The notes: generated by a model from the letters alone, not told the origin. A DNA stretch of 64,000 bases from SOIA01 sp964348015 (GCA_964348015.1 CAYGBC010000055.1:1-64000), one strand, 5' to 3'; positions 42,786-52,187 are shown, counted from the first letter of the stretch. Made by a program: numbers and translations.

Positions 42786-44411
42786 TTATGTATTCCGGTC
42801 AGGGATCCGTGTAGCCCTCAATTCGGCACTTCCTCCTTCGAAGGTAATCGTTCCTTCGATCGAGTCCTTTTCCGCTGTCCCGCTGAAAGCCAGCTCAAAT
42901 GTCTCATCCATGATTGTCGCAGAAATTATGAACACGAGTTCTTTTCCGCTGAGGACTCCATCACTGATCGTCCATTCGCCCATTTCAGAGGAAATGGTTC
43001 CGCTGACGGAGTTTCCTTCCTGTTGGATCTCGAGATTCAACTCCATTTCACCCATCGCGCCTGAAATCGTGGCCTTCCACTTTCCGGAAAGATTTAAAGT
43101 CGTGGGCTTGGCTTTTTTCGGAGGCTGTTTGACTTCAAACGAAATTCCGTCTACAAAGACTCTCCGCACCTGAGTTTTTTCTTCAAATATCTCTCCCGAA
43201 GTGAGGATTATGTTGGCGATTTTTCCGGGTTCAAGAGTTCCGAGGAAATCTGCGACGCCTAGATACTGCGCAGGAATTATTGTCAGGGCGTTGAGTGCTT
43301 CTTCGCTGGGCAGCCCGGCTTTGATGGCTTTCTGGACATTTTTCTGCACATCCGATGCGTTCCGCAGACCGAAGGACGTCAGGGAAAACCTGATTCCCTG
43401 TTTGTGGAGGTTGGCTGCATTGGCAGGATAGGTCTCCTCCTCAGCTTTCTTTTTTTTCTCCTCCCCTTGATTTGCGTAGATACTTGTGAACGGAGGCTTA
43501 AAGTTGAGAGACACGAGAAGAGGTGCCTTCATGCTCTTGACCAAACCAGCGACTCTCCAGGCTTCGTTGGCACCGCTGATGTACCCGTTCAGGCTGAACT
43601 CCTTGATAAATCGGGAAGCTCTTTTGATGTCCTCCAGGTTGGCACAGTTGAAAAATATGGGTTTCTTTTTCACGGCAAAAGGAGAGAGGGCTTCGAGATA
43701 AGTATTGTATTCAGGCCTCTTCAAACCACGCGAAGAGCCAAGAAACATTGACTTATAAGAAGAATAGTGGGCCGCGTCCAGGAAAGACTGTCTGAGGAAG
43801 GCCATGGTTCCCATCAAGCTGGAGGGATAAATCCCTCTCTCTGTGGTGAAGTTGATATGGAGCGCCACAGGATTTTTCACCACCATGGATTCTGCCTGAT
43901 ACCCATTCACATTCACGAGAACACTCTGGCCCGCATAAATGCCTCTCTGTGGAGCCACCAGGACTGTCGTAATCCCAACCCTGTGCAGACTGTCGACAGC
44001 CGTCTTTTTCGGCTTGAGGAGCTTATAGGCCGTGCGATTGACTTCCTCAGCCCAATTCTTCTCCTGCGGCTGTGCAGCCGCCGCACCTGCTCCCGGTGTT
44101 CTGGGCTGTGCTCTGGGAGTCTCGAGGAAGAAACTCGAGTGGGAGTCGATCAAACCTGGGTAGGCACAGAGCCCTTTAGCCTCGATGATCTCGGCATCTT
44201 CTGGAATCCGAACCTTCCCCTGTGTCCCCACGGCTTCGATCAGGCTGTCCCGGATCACGATCACCCCGTTCTCTACTGGGGGGCCAGACACAGGAAAGAT
44301 CTTGCAGCCCACGACTGCATAGGTCGGCCCGACTCGAGCAGATAAGATGTGGACCACTAGGAGAAAGGCCAAAAATAAAAGAATAAATGCAGGAGCTTTT
44401 TTTGTTTTCAT
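42786..44411 (-). CDS. Amidohydrolase-fold protein with degenerate site and C-terminal β domain
   Basis: 541 residues, signal peptide 1-25. The amidohydrolase plan is kept (CAYPGLIDSHSSFFLETP, GTLEPGKIANIILTSGEI) but the HxH motif reads HSS, so only one histidine remains. A Pro/Ala/Gln-rich insert (PRAQPRTPGAGAAAAQPQ) follows. About residues 440-541 form a separate strand-rich domain (LSGKWKATISGAMGEMELNL ... FEGGSAELRATRIP), similar in pattern to small lipocalin-like barrels. First gene of the trio; strong ribosome-binding site (AAAGGAGGATC). Probably a non-catalytic or altered partner of the canonical enzyme. Confidence 0.87.
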   Translation of the reverse strand: MKTKKAPAFILLFLAFLLVVHILSARVGPTYAVVGCKIFPVSGPPVENGVIVIRDSLIEAVGTQGKVRIPEDAEIIEAKGLCAYPGLIDSHSSFFLETPRAQPRTPGAGAAAAQPQEKNWAEEVNRTAYKLLKPKKTAVDSLHRVGITTVLVAPQRGIYAGQSVLVNVNGYQAESMVVKNPVALHINFTTERGIYPSSLMGTMAFLRQSFLDAAHYSSYKSMFLGSSRGLKRPEYNTYLEALSPFAVKKKPIFFNCANLEDIKRASRFIKEFSLNGYISGANEAWRVAGLVKSMKAPLLVSLNFKPPFTSIYANQGEEKKKKAEEETYPANAANLHKQGIRFSLTSFGLRNASDVQKNVQKAIKAGLPSEEALNALTIIPAQYLGVADFLGTLEPGKIANIILTSGEIFEEKTQVRRVFVDGISFEVKQPPKKAKPTTLNLSGKWKATISGAMGEMELNLEIQQEGNSVSGTISSEMGEWTISDGVLSGKELVFIISATIMDETFELAFSGTAEKDSIEGTITFEGGSAELRATRIPDRNT

Positions 44412-44616
44412 GATCCTCCTTTCTTTCTCAAAATATCTATATCTATTATCCCCGACATTTTTGAGCCATTCAGTTTATCAAAAAAGTGTATGATGGTCTA
44501 CACTCCGAATTCCATCAATTTTTCGTCAATGAGCAACTGGACAATCGAGGCCAAATCGTATTTAATGAATGAGTTTTGCGAACAGTTTTATTGAGATAGA
44601 AGAGATCCTGAAATCA

Positions 44617-45309
44617 ATGAAAAAAGGAATCCAGAGATTATACTCCGAAGTGGCGAAGACCTACGAGCTTGTGAATCATCTCCTGACATTCGGGCTCGAC
44701 ATCATCTGGAGGAAAAAAGCGGCACGAGAGGCTTCCAGAAAAGGCGGCTCTTACTGGCTGGATGTCTGCAGCGGTACGGGGGAGATGGCTCTTAATCTTT
44801 CACGTCTCGCCGATAAAAAGGTTCAAATCGTTACAGCAGATTTTTCCTTTCCGATGTTGGATAAGGGTAGAGAAAAGAGAAATATCCCCAGAATTTCCCC
44901 TGTTCTCGCCGATGCAATGCACCTGCCTTTTCCGGACGGGACTTTCGACCTTGTGACCATATCTTTTGCCACCCGGAACATCAATCCGAACAGGGATATG
45001 CTCCTCGTTCACCTCAAGGAATTCCAACGCGTTCTCAAGCCAAAAGGATATTTCATCAACCTCGAGACAAGCCAGCCTTCCTCCAAAATCCTGAAGAAGC
45101 TTTTTCACTTTTACATAAAGCTGGCTGTCAAGCCTCTGGGATATCTGATATCAGGCTCCAAAGCGGGTTACCGCTATCTTTCCTTCACGATTCCGCGTTT
45201 CTACGGTGGGGAGGAGTTCTCCTCTATTATCAGAAAAGCGGGATTTTCTCGCGTCACACACGAGCCTCTTTTTTTCGGGGCCGCAGCCATCCACTCTGCT
45301 CAAAAATAA
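44617..45309 (+). CDS. menG: Demethylmenaquinone methyltransferase (MenG/UbiE)
   Basis: 230-residue SAM-dependent methyltransferase that completes menaquinone. Signatures: KKGIQRLYSEVAKTYELVNH at the start, the SAM-binding LDVCSGTGEMALNLS, ADAMHLPFPDGTFD and ISFATRNI, then KPKGYFINLETSQP. The start at 44617 agrees with the family; a longer frame opens at ATG 44569 with 16 more residues, and neither has a clear ribosome-binding site. Indicates a quinone-based electron chain. It is 75 bases before the P-loop gene on the same strand. Confidence 0.9.
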   Translation: MKKGIQRLYSEVAKTYELVNHLLTFGLDIIWRKKAAREASRKGGSYWLDVCSGTGEMALNLSRLADKKVQIVTADFSFPMLDKGREKRNIPRISPVLADAMHLPFPDGTFDLVTISFATRNINPNRDMLLVHLKEFQRVLKPKGYFINLETSQPSSKILKKLFHFYIKLAVKPLGYLISGSKAGYRYLSFTIPRFYGGEEFSSIIRKAGFSRVTHEPLFFGAAAIHSAQK

Positions 45310-45384
45310 TTCATACTTTTTCTCGTTATTGTGGAGTCAGAATGAATCGTGTATCATATATTTTCCAGAAAAAAGGGATAATCT

Positions 45385-46377
45385 GTGTACAGGACAGGAG
45401 TTAAAATTCTCGAAGCCAGGATCGGTATTGAATCCAACACCAAGGAGCTCCTCCCCGAATTTCCGCTCAAGGTAGAAGTCCCCTCTCTCCTAACTGACTT
45501 CAAATCAGTCGAAGAGATCCCGTACTCTCAGGATCTTGACGGGTATATCACGGTCGATGATGAAGATCAAAAACCTTCATTTGAATACTCCGAGGATCAA
45601 GCCCGATTCCTTGGACCATTCCGCAAGCTCGCCCGAGAGGCTTCAGACCAGAGGTACAGCTTGTGGGGAAACCAGGGATTCCTGTACAGGTACTCCCTCT
45701 GTCTGCTCGAAAAAAAACACAGGATACTCAACCTTCATGCCTGCGCTCTCTACAGCGAAAAAAAAGATCATCTTTTTGTGATCAGTGGAGGAGCGGGGAG
45801 CGGAAAGACAGTCTATCTCCTCGGCGGACTCCTCAAGGGACTTAAGCTCTTTTCCACAGAAACCGTCCATGTCCGGATCGAGAAAAACACCTTGTCCTTG
45901 TATATGGGCTCTTTGGTCGACAACGCGAGGCTGGGAACTCTGAATCATCATTTCCCCCGCTTTTTAAGTCAAATCGATACCCAGGAAGTGGAGGACGAAT
46001 GGCAGAAGAAAATCGCACTCGACCTTTCCTCTTATAAAACCGATTTCGAAAAACTGTCCAATCCCAAGTCGGTCACCATCCTGTTTCCTCGGATCGAAAA
46101 CGGCCGTGAAGGATTCCTGCTCACCCCGATCCATGCAAAAAAACAAGCTGCAAAAGCTCTTTTTGACAACATCACACAGAAATTATCCGAAACTTGGATC
46201 TTGTACGACAAGATTCCCGTTTCAGGGATCGATGAGGAAGAACTGGCTCATGCGCGGTTCTCCCACATCAACCAGCTCGTTCAGCATGAATCTATAGTCC
46301 AGACAGCCGCAGTCCTCTCCAATCCTGAGGAATGCTGGGGAGATCTTCTGGGAAAAAAGGAGAAGAAAAATGAGTAA
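45385..46377 (+). CDS. P-loop protein, HPr-kinase-like, paired with comA
   Basis: 330 residues of uncertain function. One clear motif is the Walker A FVISGGAGSGKTVYLL near residue 135, preceded by ILNLHACALYSEKK, an arrangement seen in HPr kinase/phosphorylase-related and PEP-carboxykinase-like nucleotide-binding proteins. The first 110 residues have no recognised domain. Start is a GTG with AAAGGGAT upstream. The end overlaps comA by 8 bases, so the two are translationally coupled. A kinase role connected to the ComA product is possible, but this is inference only. Confidence 0.7.
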   Translation: MYRTGVKILEARIGIESNTKELLPEFPLKVEVPSLLTDFKSVEEIPYSQDLDGYITVDDEDQKPSFEYSEDQARFLGPFRKLAREASDQRYSLWGNQGFLYRYSLCLLEKKHRILNLHACALYSEKKDHLFVISGGAGSGKTVYLLGGLLKGLKLFSTETVHVRIEKNTLSLYMGSLVDNARLGTLNHHFPRFLSQIDTQEVEDEWQKKIALDLSSYKTDFEKLSNPKSVTILFPRIENGREGFLLTPIHAKKQAAKALFDNITQKLSETWILYDKIPVSGIDEEELAHARFSHINQLVQHESIVQTAAVLSNPEECWGDLLGKKEKKNE

Positions 46378-47179
46378 AGCATGGGAAGGCACGATTCACA
46401 TACCTGTTGAAGGAAGGACGCTCAAACCCAGGCAGACAGGAGTCACCATGGTGATCGATAAAGGAATAGGTGTCCGCCACCTCGAGGATCTGATCGAAAC
46501 AAGCGGGGACTCTATTGATGTGATCAAACTGACTTTTGGAACCTCCGCATTCTACGATGAAGCTCTGCTGAAGAAAAAGAACGAGATGATCACCGCTTCC
46601 AATATAGACGTGATGCCGGGGGGGACTTTTCTCGAAGTTGCAATCTGGCAAAAAGCCTTTGATGAGTATCTTGACAGAGCCTATGAATTGGGATTTTCAG
46701 CGATCGAGGTTTCAGATGGGACGATAGAGATCGACAGACAGAAAAGGAAGGAAGCCATTACCAAATCTCTGGACAAAGGATTCAAGGTTATCACAGAGGT
46801 CGGAAAAAAGGACCCCAAGGAAGCCCTCCCCATCTCTCTCATCCACCAATTGATCGGAGAAGACATGGAACACGGCGCTTTTAAAGTCATCATCGAAGCC
46901 CGGGAGGCTGGAAAGGGAGTAGGGATTTTCGATGCAGAGGGAAAAGTCAGAGAAGATGAAATTGACAACATCATAGCTGGAGTGGATAATGCCGATCATC
47001 TGATCTGGGAAGCGCCTCTCAAAAATCAACAGCAGGCATTAATCCTCCGTCTGGGGCTCAACGTGAACCTGGGCAATATCCCTCCGGATGATGTTTTGGC
47101 ACTCGAGGCCCTAAGACAGGGAATGCGGGGAGATACGCTGAAGAAAGCTTATCAGGGAAAAAAGAACTGGAAGAAATAG
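46370..47179 (+). CDS. comA: Phosphosulfolactate synthase family protein
   Basis: 269 residues of the ComA family, which adds sulfite to phosphoenolpyruvate to make phosphosulfolactate, the first step to coenzyme M in methanogens; in bacteria it leads to sulfolactate or related sulfonates. The family blocks are plain: PRQTGVTMVIDKGIGVRHLE, DVIKLTFGTSAFYDE, GGTFLEVAIWQKAFDEYL, GFSAIEVSDGTIEI and KVITEVGKKDP. The start has AAGGAGAAGAAAA upstream and overlaps the P-loop gene. comB/comC-type genes are not seen nearby, so the end product is unknown. Confidence 0.9.
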   Translation: MSKAWEGTIHIPVEGRTLKPRQTGVTMVIDKGIGVRHLEDLIETSGDSIDVIKLTFGTSAFYDEALLKKKNEMITASNIDVMPGGTFLEVAIWQKAFDEYLDRAYELGFSAIEVSDGTIEIDRQKRKEAITKSLDKGFKVITEVGKKDPKEALPISLIHQLIGEDMEHGAFKVIIEAREAGKGVGIFDAEGKVREDEIDNIIAGVDNADHLIWEAPLKNQQQALILRLGLNVNLGNIPPDDVLALEALRQGMRGDTLKKAYQGKKNWKK

Positions 47180-47192
47180 GAGATGTTTCTGG

Positions 47193-49586
47193 CTAATCCA
47201 TTCTCTCCAGAAGTTGAATAACCACTGTGTGATCACCCTCAGGAATCCGCACTTTGCATGACTTCCCTTTGGGCAGGTTCACCACTTCATCATTTACCAA
47301 AACCTGATATTTGCCTTCCACCAGAAACTGGATTCTGATCTCCCGTTTCTCTATCGAACGAACTTCAAACGAGATTTCATTCTCAGAATAAAGAAAACGT
47401 CGGAAAACAGCTTCTCCGTTGGTTCTCAAGATCTCTCTCTCATCTTCTCTTAGCCGGACTCCGGAACGGGAAACTTCCACTTCATAATGACGGCCGAGGA
47501 TCGAAATATTGGATAGCTTCCCCTTCTCTTCTGTGTCGATCATTCCGAACCTGAATCCTTCCCAGGGAGTGATATCCAGATATTCCTCAACAGAAATCAG
47601 GCTGAGAAGGGGGCCCCAGCTCATAAATTCATGTCCTTGAGCGGCTCCTGTCCGCGCATCGAAACTCTCAGGGCATAGCTGATAATTCTCCCAAACTCGC
47701 TGGAATAAGTTATAACTTCTTTTGGCGACCTCAGACGCCAGCGCATCCAAACGATAGGCTTTCAAACCTTGATAGATCAGATAATTGCTGGGGGACCAGA
47801 TCGCTCCCCTCCAGGAGAAATGATCTCTGCTGAAGGCCGGGTCATCCCGTGAAATCGTCGGTATAACGAAGTCTCCCCAGAATTCTCTCGGGTTAAGCAG
47901 ATGCCTGGTCATCCGTAAAGCTCTCGTTCTATCAGGAATCATAGCGAGGAGAGGATAAAAATTGGAAGCCGCCTTACTCGAAGAAAACCTTCCATCCCAG
48001 TGACGGTCGAAATAGAATCCTTCTTTATCATCCCAGAGTTGTGTATTGATCCGCTCTTTCATATCCGCATATTCAGAAAGATAGCCTTCGTATTCCTCTT
48101 CTCTATCCAAAACATCGGCGATCTGAGCCAGGCACCACGCATCCATGGCATACAGGCTGTTCAGGCCGACACAGTTCATGGTCAATGTTCCCGTTTCCTG
48201 GTTAAACGGAGCATCATCCCAACTCGGCGAGTCGTCCTCCCCCGATTCCCATTTCGCTCTTTTCTTCCCCTCGACATTTTCCTCCCAGGAAGGGACCACT
48301 TGTGGAAGGTATTCGGGATCCGTCCCCCACTCCAGAAGACCATCCCCGTTTCCATCTCGACGGGACTGTCCATTGGTTCTTTCTTCCTTCCAGTAAGCAT
48401 GCCACTTCACAAGGTAAGGATAAGCATAATTCAACAAGTCTAAATCCCCGAATTTCTGGAACAGCTTATACACAACGTAGGCCCCGATCGGGGGCTGGGA
48501 GCGGTCTGGAGTCCCCCCAAACCGGCTGCGCCAGTTAGGGATGTTGCCGTTAGGATACTGAGTTTCAAAAACCGACCGCAGGATATCCATGGAATGTTGA
48601 GAACTCTCGACAGATGCCTCTAGCGCATTGAAAAAAGACACCCATTCGAATATGGTCCAGTGACCGGGATTTCCTTCAGGAGTTGGAAGGAGGCGGGTTC
48701 GTCCCGAAGGCACATACATCCTATGAAGGCCTGGCTGATAAAGAGTCGTCCAGAACAGATTGTTGGAAATGGCTCCAGCTGCACCCTCATAAAGCCCTTC
48801 CACTTTGGCTCTCCTGTCTCTGTACCTTTTCTCTTCTTCCTCTAAAATGGAATCAATCATCCTCTTGTCTTGATACAGGAAGACTTGACTGCTGACTTCT
48901 TCTTCGCTTTCTCCAACTCCGGCAACAAAATGAAGAATCTGTTCGTCTTCCATCGGAAAAGTCAGAGTAAGCTCATCTTCCTCCGTGTCTTTGTTTATAT
49001 TTCCTAGGGGATCAGTCCAGAGCAAATAATGATATTCACCACTTACGGAGCTCTCTCCTTTGACCTGGTCATCCGCAAGCATGCGGTAGTTTCCTCGATT
49101 CTGCCACGGGAAATAATGCACAAGATGAATAACAACGTCTTCTGGAGCCATGATTCTTCCGACTACGGTCATTTCATCCTGGCGAGACCATTCAAAAACA
49201 AGCGTATCCGAGCGGGAGGGAGGTTTGATCAGAATGGGAGTCTCACTTCCCTTGTTGAAAGGAAGGCTTAAGTCGAGCTTCAGCCGGGCATACTGCCCAT
49301 CAGGAGAATGAGGCCCGACTTCTGAGACCAGGTAAAAAACATCGTACCCATCAACAATTTGCTCCTCTTTCTCAATTCCGAACCGAAAGGCAAAAACGCT
49401 TCCCTCCTGAGGGGAAATCAGGAGGCCGTTCAATGTTCGTGCTTCCAAAGCTCCTATGAAGATATTTTTCCAGGGATATTCGATTTCTGAAAAGAGTCCT
49501 GTTGTCAAAAACAAGAAGAGAAATAACAGGATCAGATATCTGACTGCTCTCACGGGAACGATCTTCTCAACCAAAATCTTTTTCAA
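47193..49586 (-). CDS. Exported glycoside hydrolase with (α/α)6 barrel (GH63/MGH-like)
   Basis: 797 residues. Signal anchor or signal peptide near residues 13-33 (YLILLFLFLFLTTGLFS). An N-terminal β-sandwich (about 40-270) is followed by an (α/α)6-barrel with motifs such as GNPGHWTIFEWVSFFN, RDGNGDGLLEWGTD, TGTLTMNCVGLNSLYAMDAW, HFSWRGAIWSPSNYLIYQGL and GHEFMSWGPLL, typical of GH63/GH37-like enzymes including mannosylglycerate hydrolases. A small β domain ends the protein. It probably trims α-linked sugars in the periplasm. The start is uncertain: a TTG at 49586 without a ribosome-binding site, or a GTG 11 codons later. Convergent with comA. Confidence 0.85.
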   Translation of the reverse strand: MKKILVEKIVPVRAVRYLILLFLFLFLTTGLFSEIEYPWKNIFIGALEARTLNGLLISPQEGSVFAFRFGIEKEEQIVDGYDVFYLVSEVGPHSPDGQYARLKLDLSLPFNKGSETPILIKPPSRSDTLVFEWSRQDEMTVVGRIMAPEDVVIHLVHYFPWQNRGNYRMLADDQVKGESSVSGEYHYLLWTDPLGNINKDTEEDELTLTFPMEDEQILHFVAGVGESEEEVSSQVFLYQDKRMIDSILEEEEKRYRDRRAKVEGLYEGAAGAISNNLFWTTLYQPGLHRMYVPSGRTRLLPTPEGNPGHWTIFEWVSFFNALEASVESSQHSMDILRSVFETQYPNGNIPNWRSRFGGTPDRSQPPIGAYVVYKLFQKFGDLDLLNYAYPYLVKWHAYWKEERTNGQSRRDGNGDGLLEWGTDPEYLPQVVPSWEENVEGKKRAKWESGEDDSPSWDDAPFNQETGTLTMNCVGLNSLYAMDAWCLAQIADVLDREEEYEGYLSEYADMKERINTQLWDDKEGFYFDRHWDGRFSSSKAASNFYPLLAMIPDRTRALRMTRHLLNPREFWGDFVIPTISRDDPAFSRDHFSWRGAIWSPSNYLIYQGLKAYRLDALASEVAKRSYNLFQRVWENYQLCPESFDARTGAAQGHEFMSWGPLLSLISVEEYLDITPWEGFRFGMIDTEEKGKLSNISILGRHYEVEVSRSGVRLREDEREILRTNGEAVFRRFLYSENEISFEVRSIEKREIRIQFLVEGKYQVLVNDEVVNLPKGKSCKVRIPEGDHTVVIQLLERMD

Positions 49587-49718
49587 TAAGTCATTCGAGG
49601 AAAATCTTGCGTTCTAACAACATGAATCTCAACCTATCCAGGAGGTGAGAAACTCCGCTTCCCTCCGAAATATTATACCACAAAATTCATATTTTGCAGG
49701 GAAATTCTGAAATTTCAG

Positions 49719-50750
49719 TTAATCGAGCCTGTGCAGTCCGTACTTTTTGGCCCAGTTGAGCACTTCTTCGTATTCTTTCCTTGTGATTCGGCGTGCGATC
49801 TCAGGATACTCAAACGCCTTATGCTCGGGCCGATACTGTCGCATCAGGTTGAGATATGTATTTTTAGAGAGATTTTCAGCGACGAATTTCAGAAATATCT
49901 CTGATCCGGCTATCCTGTTGGGCATAATCAGATGTCTCAGGATGATCCCTCTCACAGCAATTCCTCTGCTATCCACCTCCAGATCTCCCACCTGACGGAA
50001 CATTTCTTTGAGGGCCATCTTCGCATAATGGGGATAATTATAAGCTTCAGCAGAATACTTGGCTGCTTTCTCAGGGTCCATGTATTTGCAGTCAGGAAGA
50101 TATATATCAACGATTCCATCCAGAAGTTTCAGCATGTCCGGATTCTCATAACTGCTCGTGTTGTAAACCAGAGGAATCCGGAGACCCATCGGGATGGCCT
50201 TCTGAACAGCGCTGACAATATTGGGCAGATAATGCGTGGGAGTGACCAGGTTGACGTTGTGACATCCGACATTCTGGATCTTGATCATCGTCTCTGCTAA
50301 ACGCTGATCGGAAATCTCGATCCCTTCACCTTCGATGCTGATCTGGTAATTCTGACAAAACACACATCTGAGGTTGCAATTGGCAAAGAATACAGTCCCT
50401 GAGCCCCGTTGCCCCACTAACGGGCGTTCTTCACCGAAGTGGGCTTGTGCGCTGGACACCTTGACTCGTGAAGTCGCCTGGCATTTTCCAGTCTGCCCCT
50501 GCATCCTATTCACTCGGCAGTCTCTGGGACAGAGATGGCAGCTTTCATAGACCGAAAACAGCTCTTTGACCCTTCTCGAGAGCTCTCCTTTTTTTTCCAG
50601 GGCAAGATAGGAAGGATAGAGCTCAGGGCTCCGCAAGCTGGCAGGAAAATTCCTTGTTATCCCGGGATAAGACCTGGAAGGGAGGAATAGAGCTGAACTC
50701 ATCAAGATCAAAGAATCACTCAAAAAGTTCCGTCTCGATATCTTCTTCAT
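49719..50750 (-). CDS. Radical SAM protein with a Tat-type signal (PflA/AmrS-like)
   Basis: 343 residues. The N-terminus reads KKISRRNFLSDSLILMSSAL, a twin-arginine signal. The radical SAM core follows: CNLRCVFCQNYQIS gives the CxxxCxxC iron-sulfur motif, with a cysteine-rich segment before it (CHLCPRDCR ... GKC) as in the pyruvate-formate-lyase-activating-enzyme-like AmrS group. Those relatives are cytoplasmic, so a Tat signal is surprising. Start at 50750 is backed by GAGGGGGTAGAGAA; a longer frame to 50792 lies upstream of this. Substrate unknown. REP-like palindromes lie just upstream of the neighbouring aminotransferase stop, between the two genes. Confidence 0.85.
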   Translation of the reverse strand: MKKISRRNFLSDSLILMSSALFLPSRSYPGITRNFPASLRSPELYPSYLALEKKGELSRRVKELFSVYESCHLCPRDCRVNRMQGQTGKCQATSRVKVSSAQAHFGEERPLVGQRGSGTVFFANCNLRCVFCQNYQISIEGEGIEISDQRLAETMIKIQNVGCHNVNLVTPTHYLPNIVSAVQKAIPMGLRIPLVYNTSSYENPDMLKLLDGIVDIYLPDCKYMDPEKAAKYSAEAYNYPHYAKMALKEMFRQVGDLEVDSRGIAVRGIILRHLIMPNRIAGSEIFLKFVAENLSKNTYLNLMRQYRPEHKAFEYPEIARRITRKEYEEVLNWAKKYGLHRLD

Positions 50751-50828
50751 TTCTCTACCCCCTCGATAGTATGAATATACATTAGAATTCAATCTCTGTA
50801 AACAGTATGAGAAAATGGGGGCTGCGTA

Positions 50829-50884
50829 AATGGGGACTGTCTCTCTTAGTCATTATTTAAAAAAAATAGAGACTGTCCCCTTTT
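50829..50884. repeat. REP-like palindromic repeat
   Basis: GGGGACTGTCTCT at 50832-50844 and AGAGACTGTCCCC at 50868-50880 form a 13-bp hairpin with a single central mismatch. A related copy just before it (50806-50823) reads TATGAGAAAATGGGGGCTG, nearly identical, in inverse orientation, to the repeat at 55443-55475. Confidence 0.7.
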
Positions 50885-50954
50885 ATGAAAATGGAATAAC
50901 GTTTCAGCAAATTTTAAGAATAATGCAGGTGATATCTCTTTAACTGCACGCTTT

Positions 50955-52187
50955 TTAAGTCACGTGTCGGATGTCATCTGAAAATTTCTTGTGTTCACCC
51001 GAAGCATAAATCGCCTCGATCTCCTGGAAGAGAATCTCGATTTCTTCTTCTTTGGAGTAGAAATGAGGGCCGATTCTTAAGATGTCTGGCTCCTTGCCTT
51101 CGCCCTTTCGGAAATCCACTTTGACGCCTCTCTTCTCCAGGGCCTGCTTGACGGGAAAAGCCTGCGGCAGGTTGAAGGAAACAGCCCCTCCTCGCATCTC
51201 TTTATCTTCCGGAGTGTACAGGTGAAAGCCCCTTTCCTTTGCTTTTTCAAGAATAGACTTCGTCAAAGCCTGTGATTTTTCTCTTATTGCCTGGATCCCT
51301 ATATCTTTTATGATTTCCATTCCCGCACGAGCCGTATAGAGAGATGAAACCGACGGAGTTCCAGACATGAATTTGTAGCTGTCTTGAGCGTAGTCCATAT
51401 CCCGAGCAAACTGGAAAGGGTCTCTGTGGGCGAACCATCCGGTCAATCGAGGCTGAAGAGTATCCGCAAGCTCCGGCCGAACATACAGAAATGCAGTTCC
51501 AGGCCCCCCACACAGCCACTTCAGGCACCCTCCCACATAGAAATCTACATCAAGCCGCTTGACATCCACGGGAAGCGTACCAGGAGCATGATAGCCGTCG
51601 ATAAGAGTAAGGGCTCCGGCCTCACGAGCTTTTGTCGCAATCCGTTGAATATCCTGGATATAGGCAGATTTGAAGTAGACATGAGAAGTCGCCACAAAGA
51701 GTGTCCGGTCATCAATTTTTTTTATAATATTTTCCGCATCTATCCCTGGTTCACCGTGGCTCTTCACCAATTCAAGCTCCCATCCCGTGAACTCCGTTAT
51801 TTTGGACACAGCATAGAGCATCGAGGGAAAGTCATGGTCTGTCATAATCACCCTGTTCCGGGAGTCATCCTCTTTTCGCCCGAAAGGGAATTTAGTGGAG
51901 AGAGCCACCCAGTGACAGAGGGTGGCATTCGCACACATTGTCACCTCATTTGTTTTTGCCCCAAGGAACAAGGCAACTTGATCTCCGATCTTTCGTGAAA
52001 GGTCCCACCATTCCTTCTTCCAGGCGCTCACCCCCTCTTCGGCCCATAATGTATAAAATCGTCCAAGATGTTTTTCTGCTTTTCTTGGGACGGCTCCCAG
52101 CGAATTACTGATCAAATAAACACACCGCCCGAGAATTGGGAATTCGTTTCGTACGGACTCCAGGTCCCGCTTCAAATCCCAGTTCAT
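50955..52187 (-). CDS. Class V aminotransferase, kynureninase-like
   Basis: 410-residue PLP enzyme of the class V aminotransferase/kynureninase group. Clear parts are VYLISNSLGAVPRKAEK at the start, TDHDFPSMLYAVSKI, LIDGYHAPGTLPVDVKRL and the PLP lysine in GGCLKWLCGGPGTAFLYV, a segment much like kynureninase. The start at ATG 52187 is preferred; the frame is open to 52388, but that part runs through the upstream gene's end and reads as low-quality sequence. It follows the Tat-type paralogue by about 50 bases, probably on one transcript, but has no export signal itself. Substrate unknown. Confidence 0.85.
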   Translation of the reverse strand: MNWDLKRDLESVRNEFPILGRCVYLISNSLGAVPRKAEKHLGRFYTLWAEEGVSAWKKEWWDLSRKIGDQVALFLGAKTNEVTMCANATLCHWVALSTKFPFGRKEDDSRNRVIMTDHDFPSMLYAVSKITEFTGWELELVKSHGEPGIDAENIIKKIDDRTLFVATSHVYFKSAYIQDIQRIATKAREAGALTLIDGYHAPGTLPVDVKRLDVDFYVGGCLKWLCGGPGTAFLYVRPELADTLQPRLTGWFAHRDPFQFARDMDYAQDSYKFMSGTPSVSSLYTARAGMEIIKDIGIQAIREKSQALTKSILEKAKERGFHLYTPEDKEMRGGAVSFNLPQAFPVKQALEKRGVKVDFRKGEGKEPDILRIGPHFYSKEEEIEILFQEIEAIYASGEHKKFSDDIRHVT

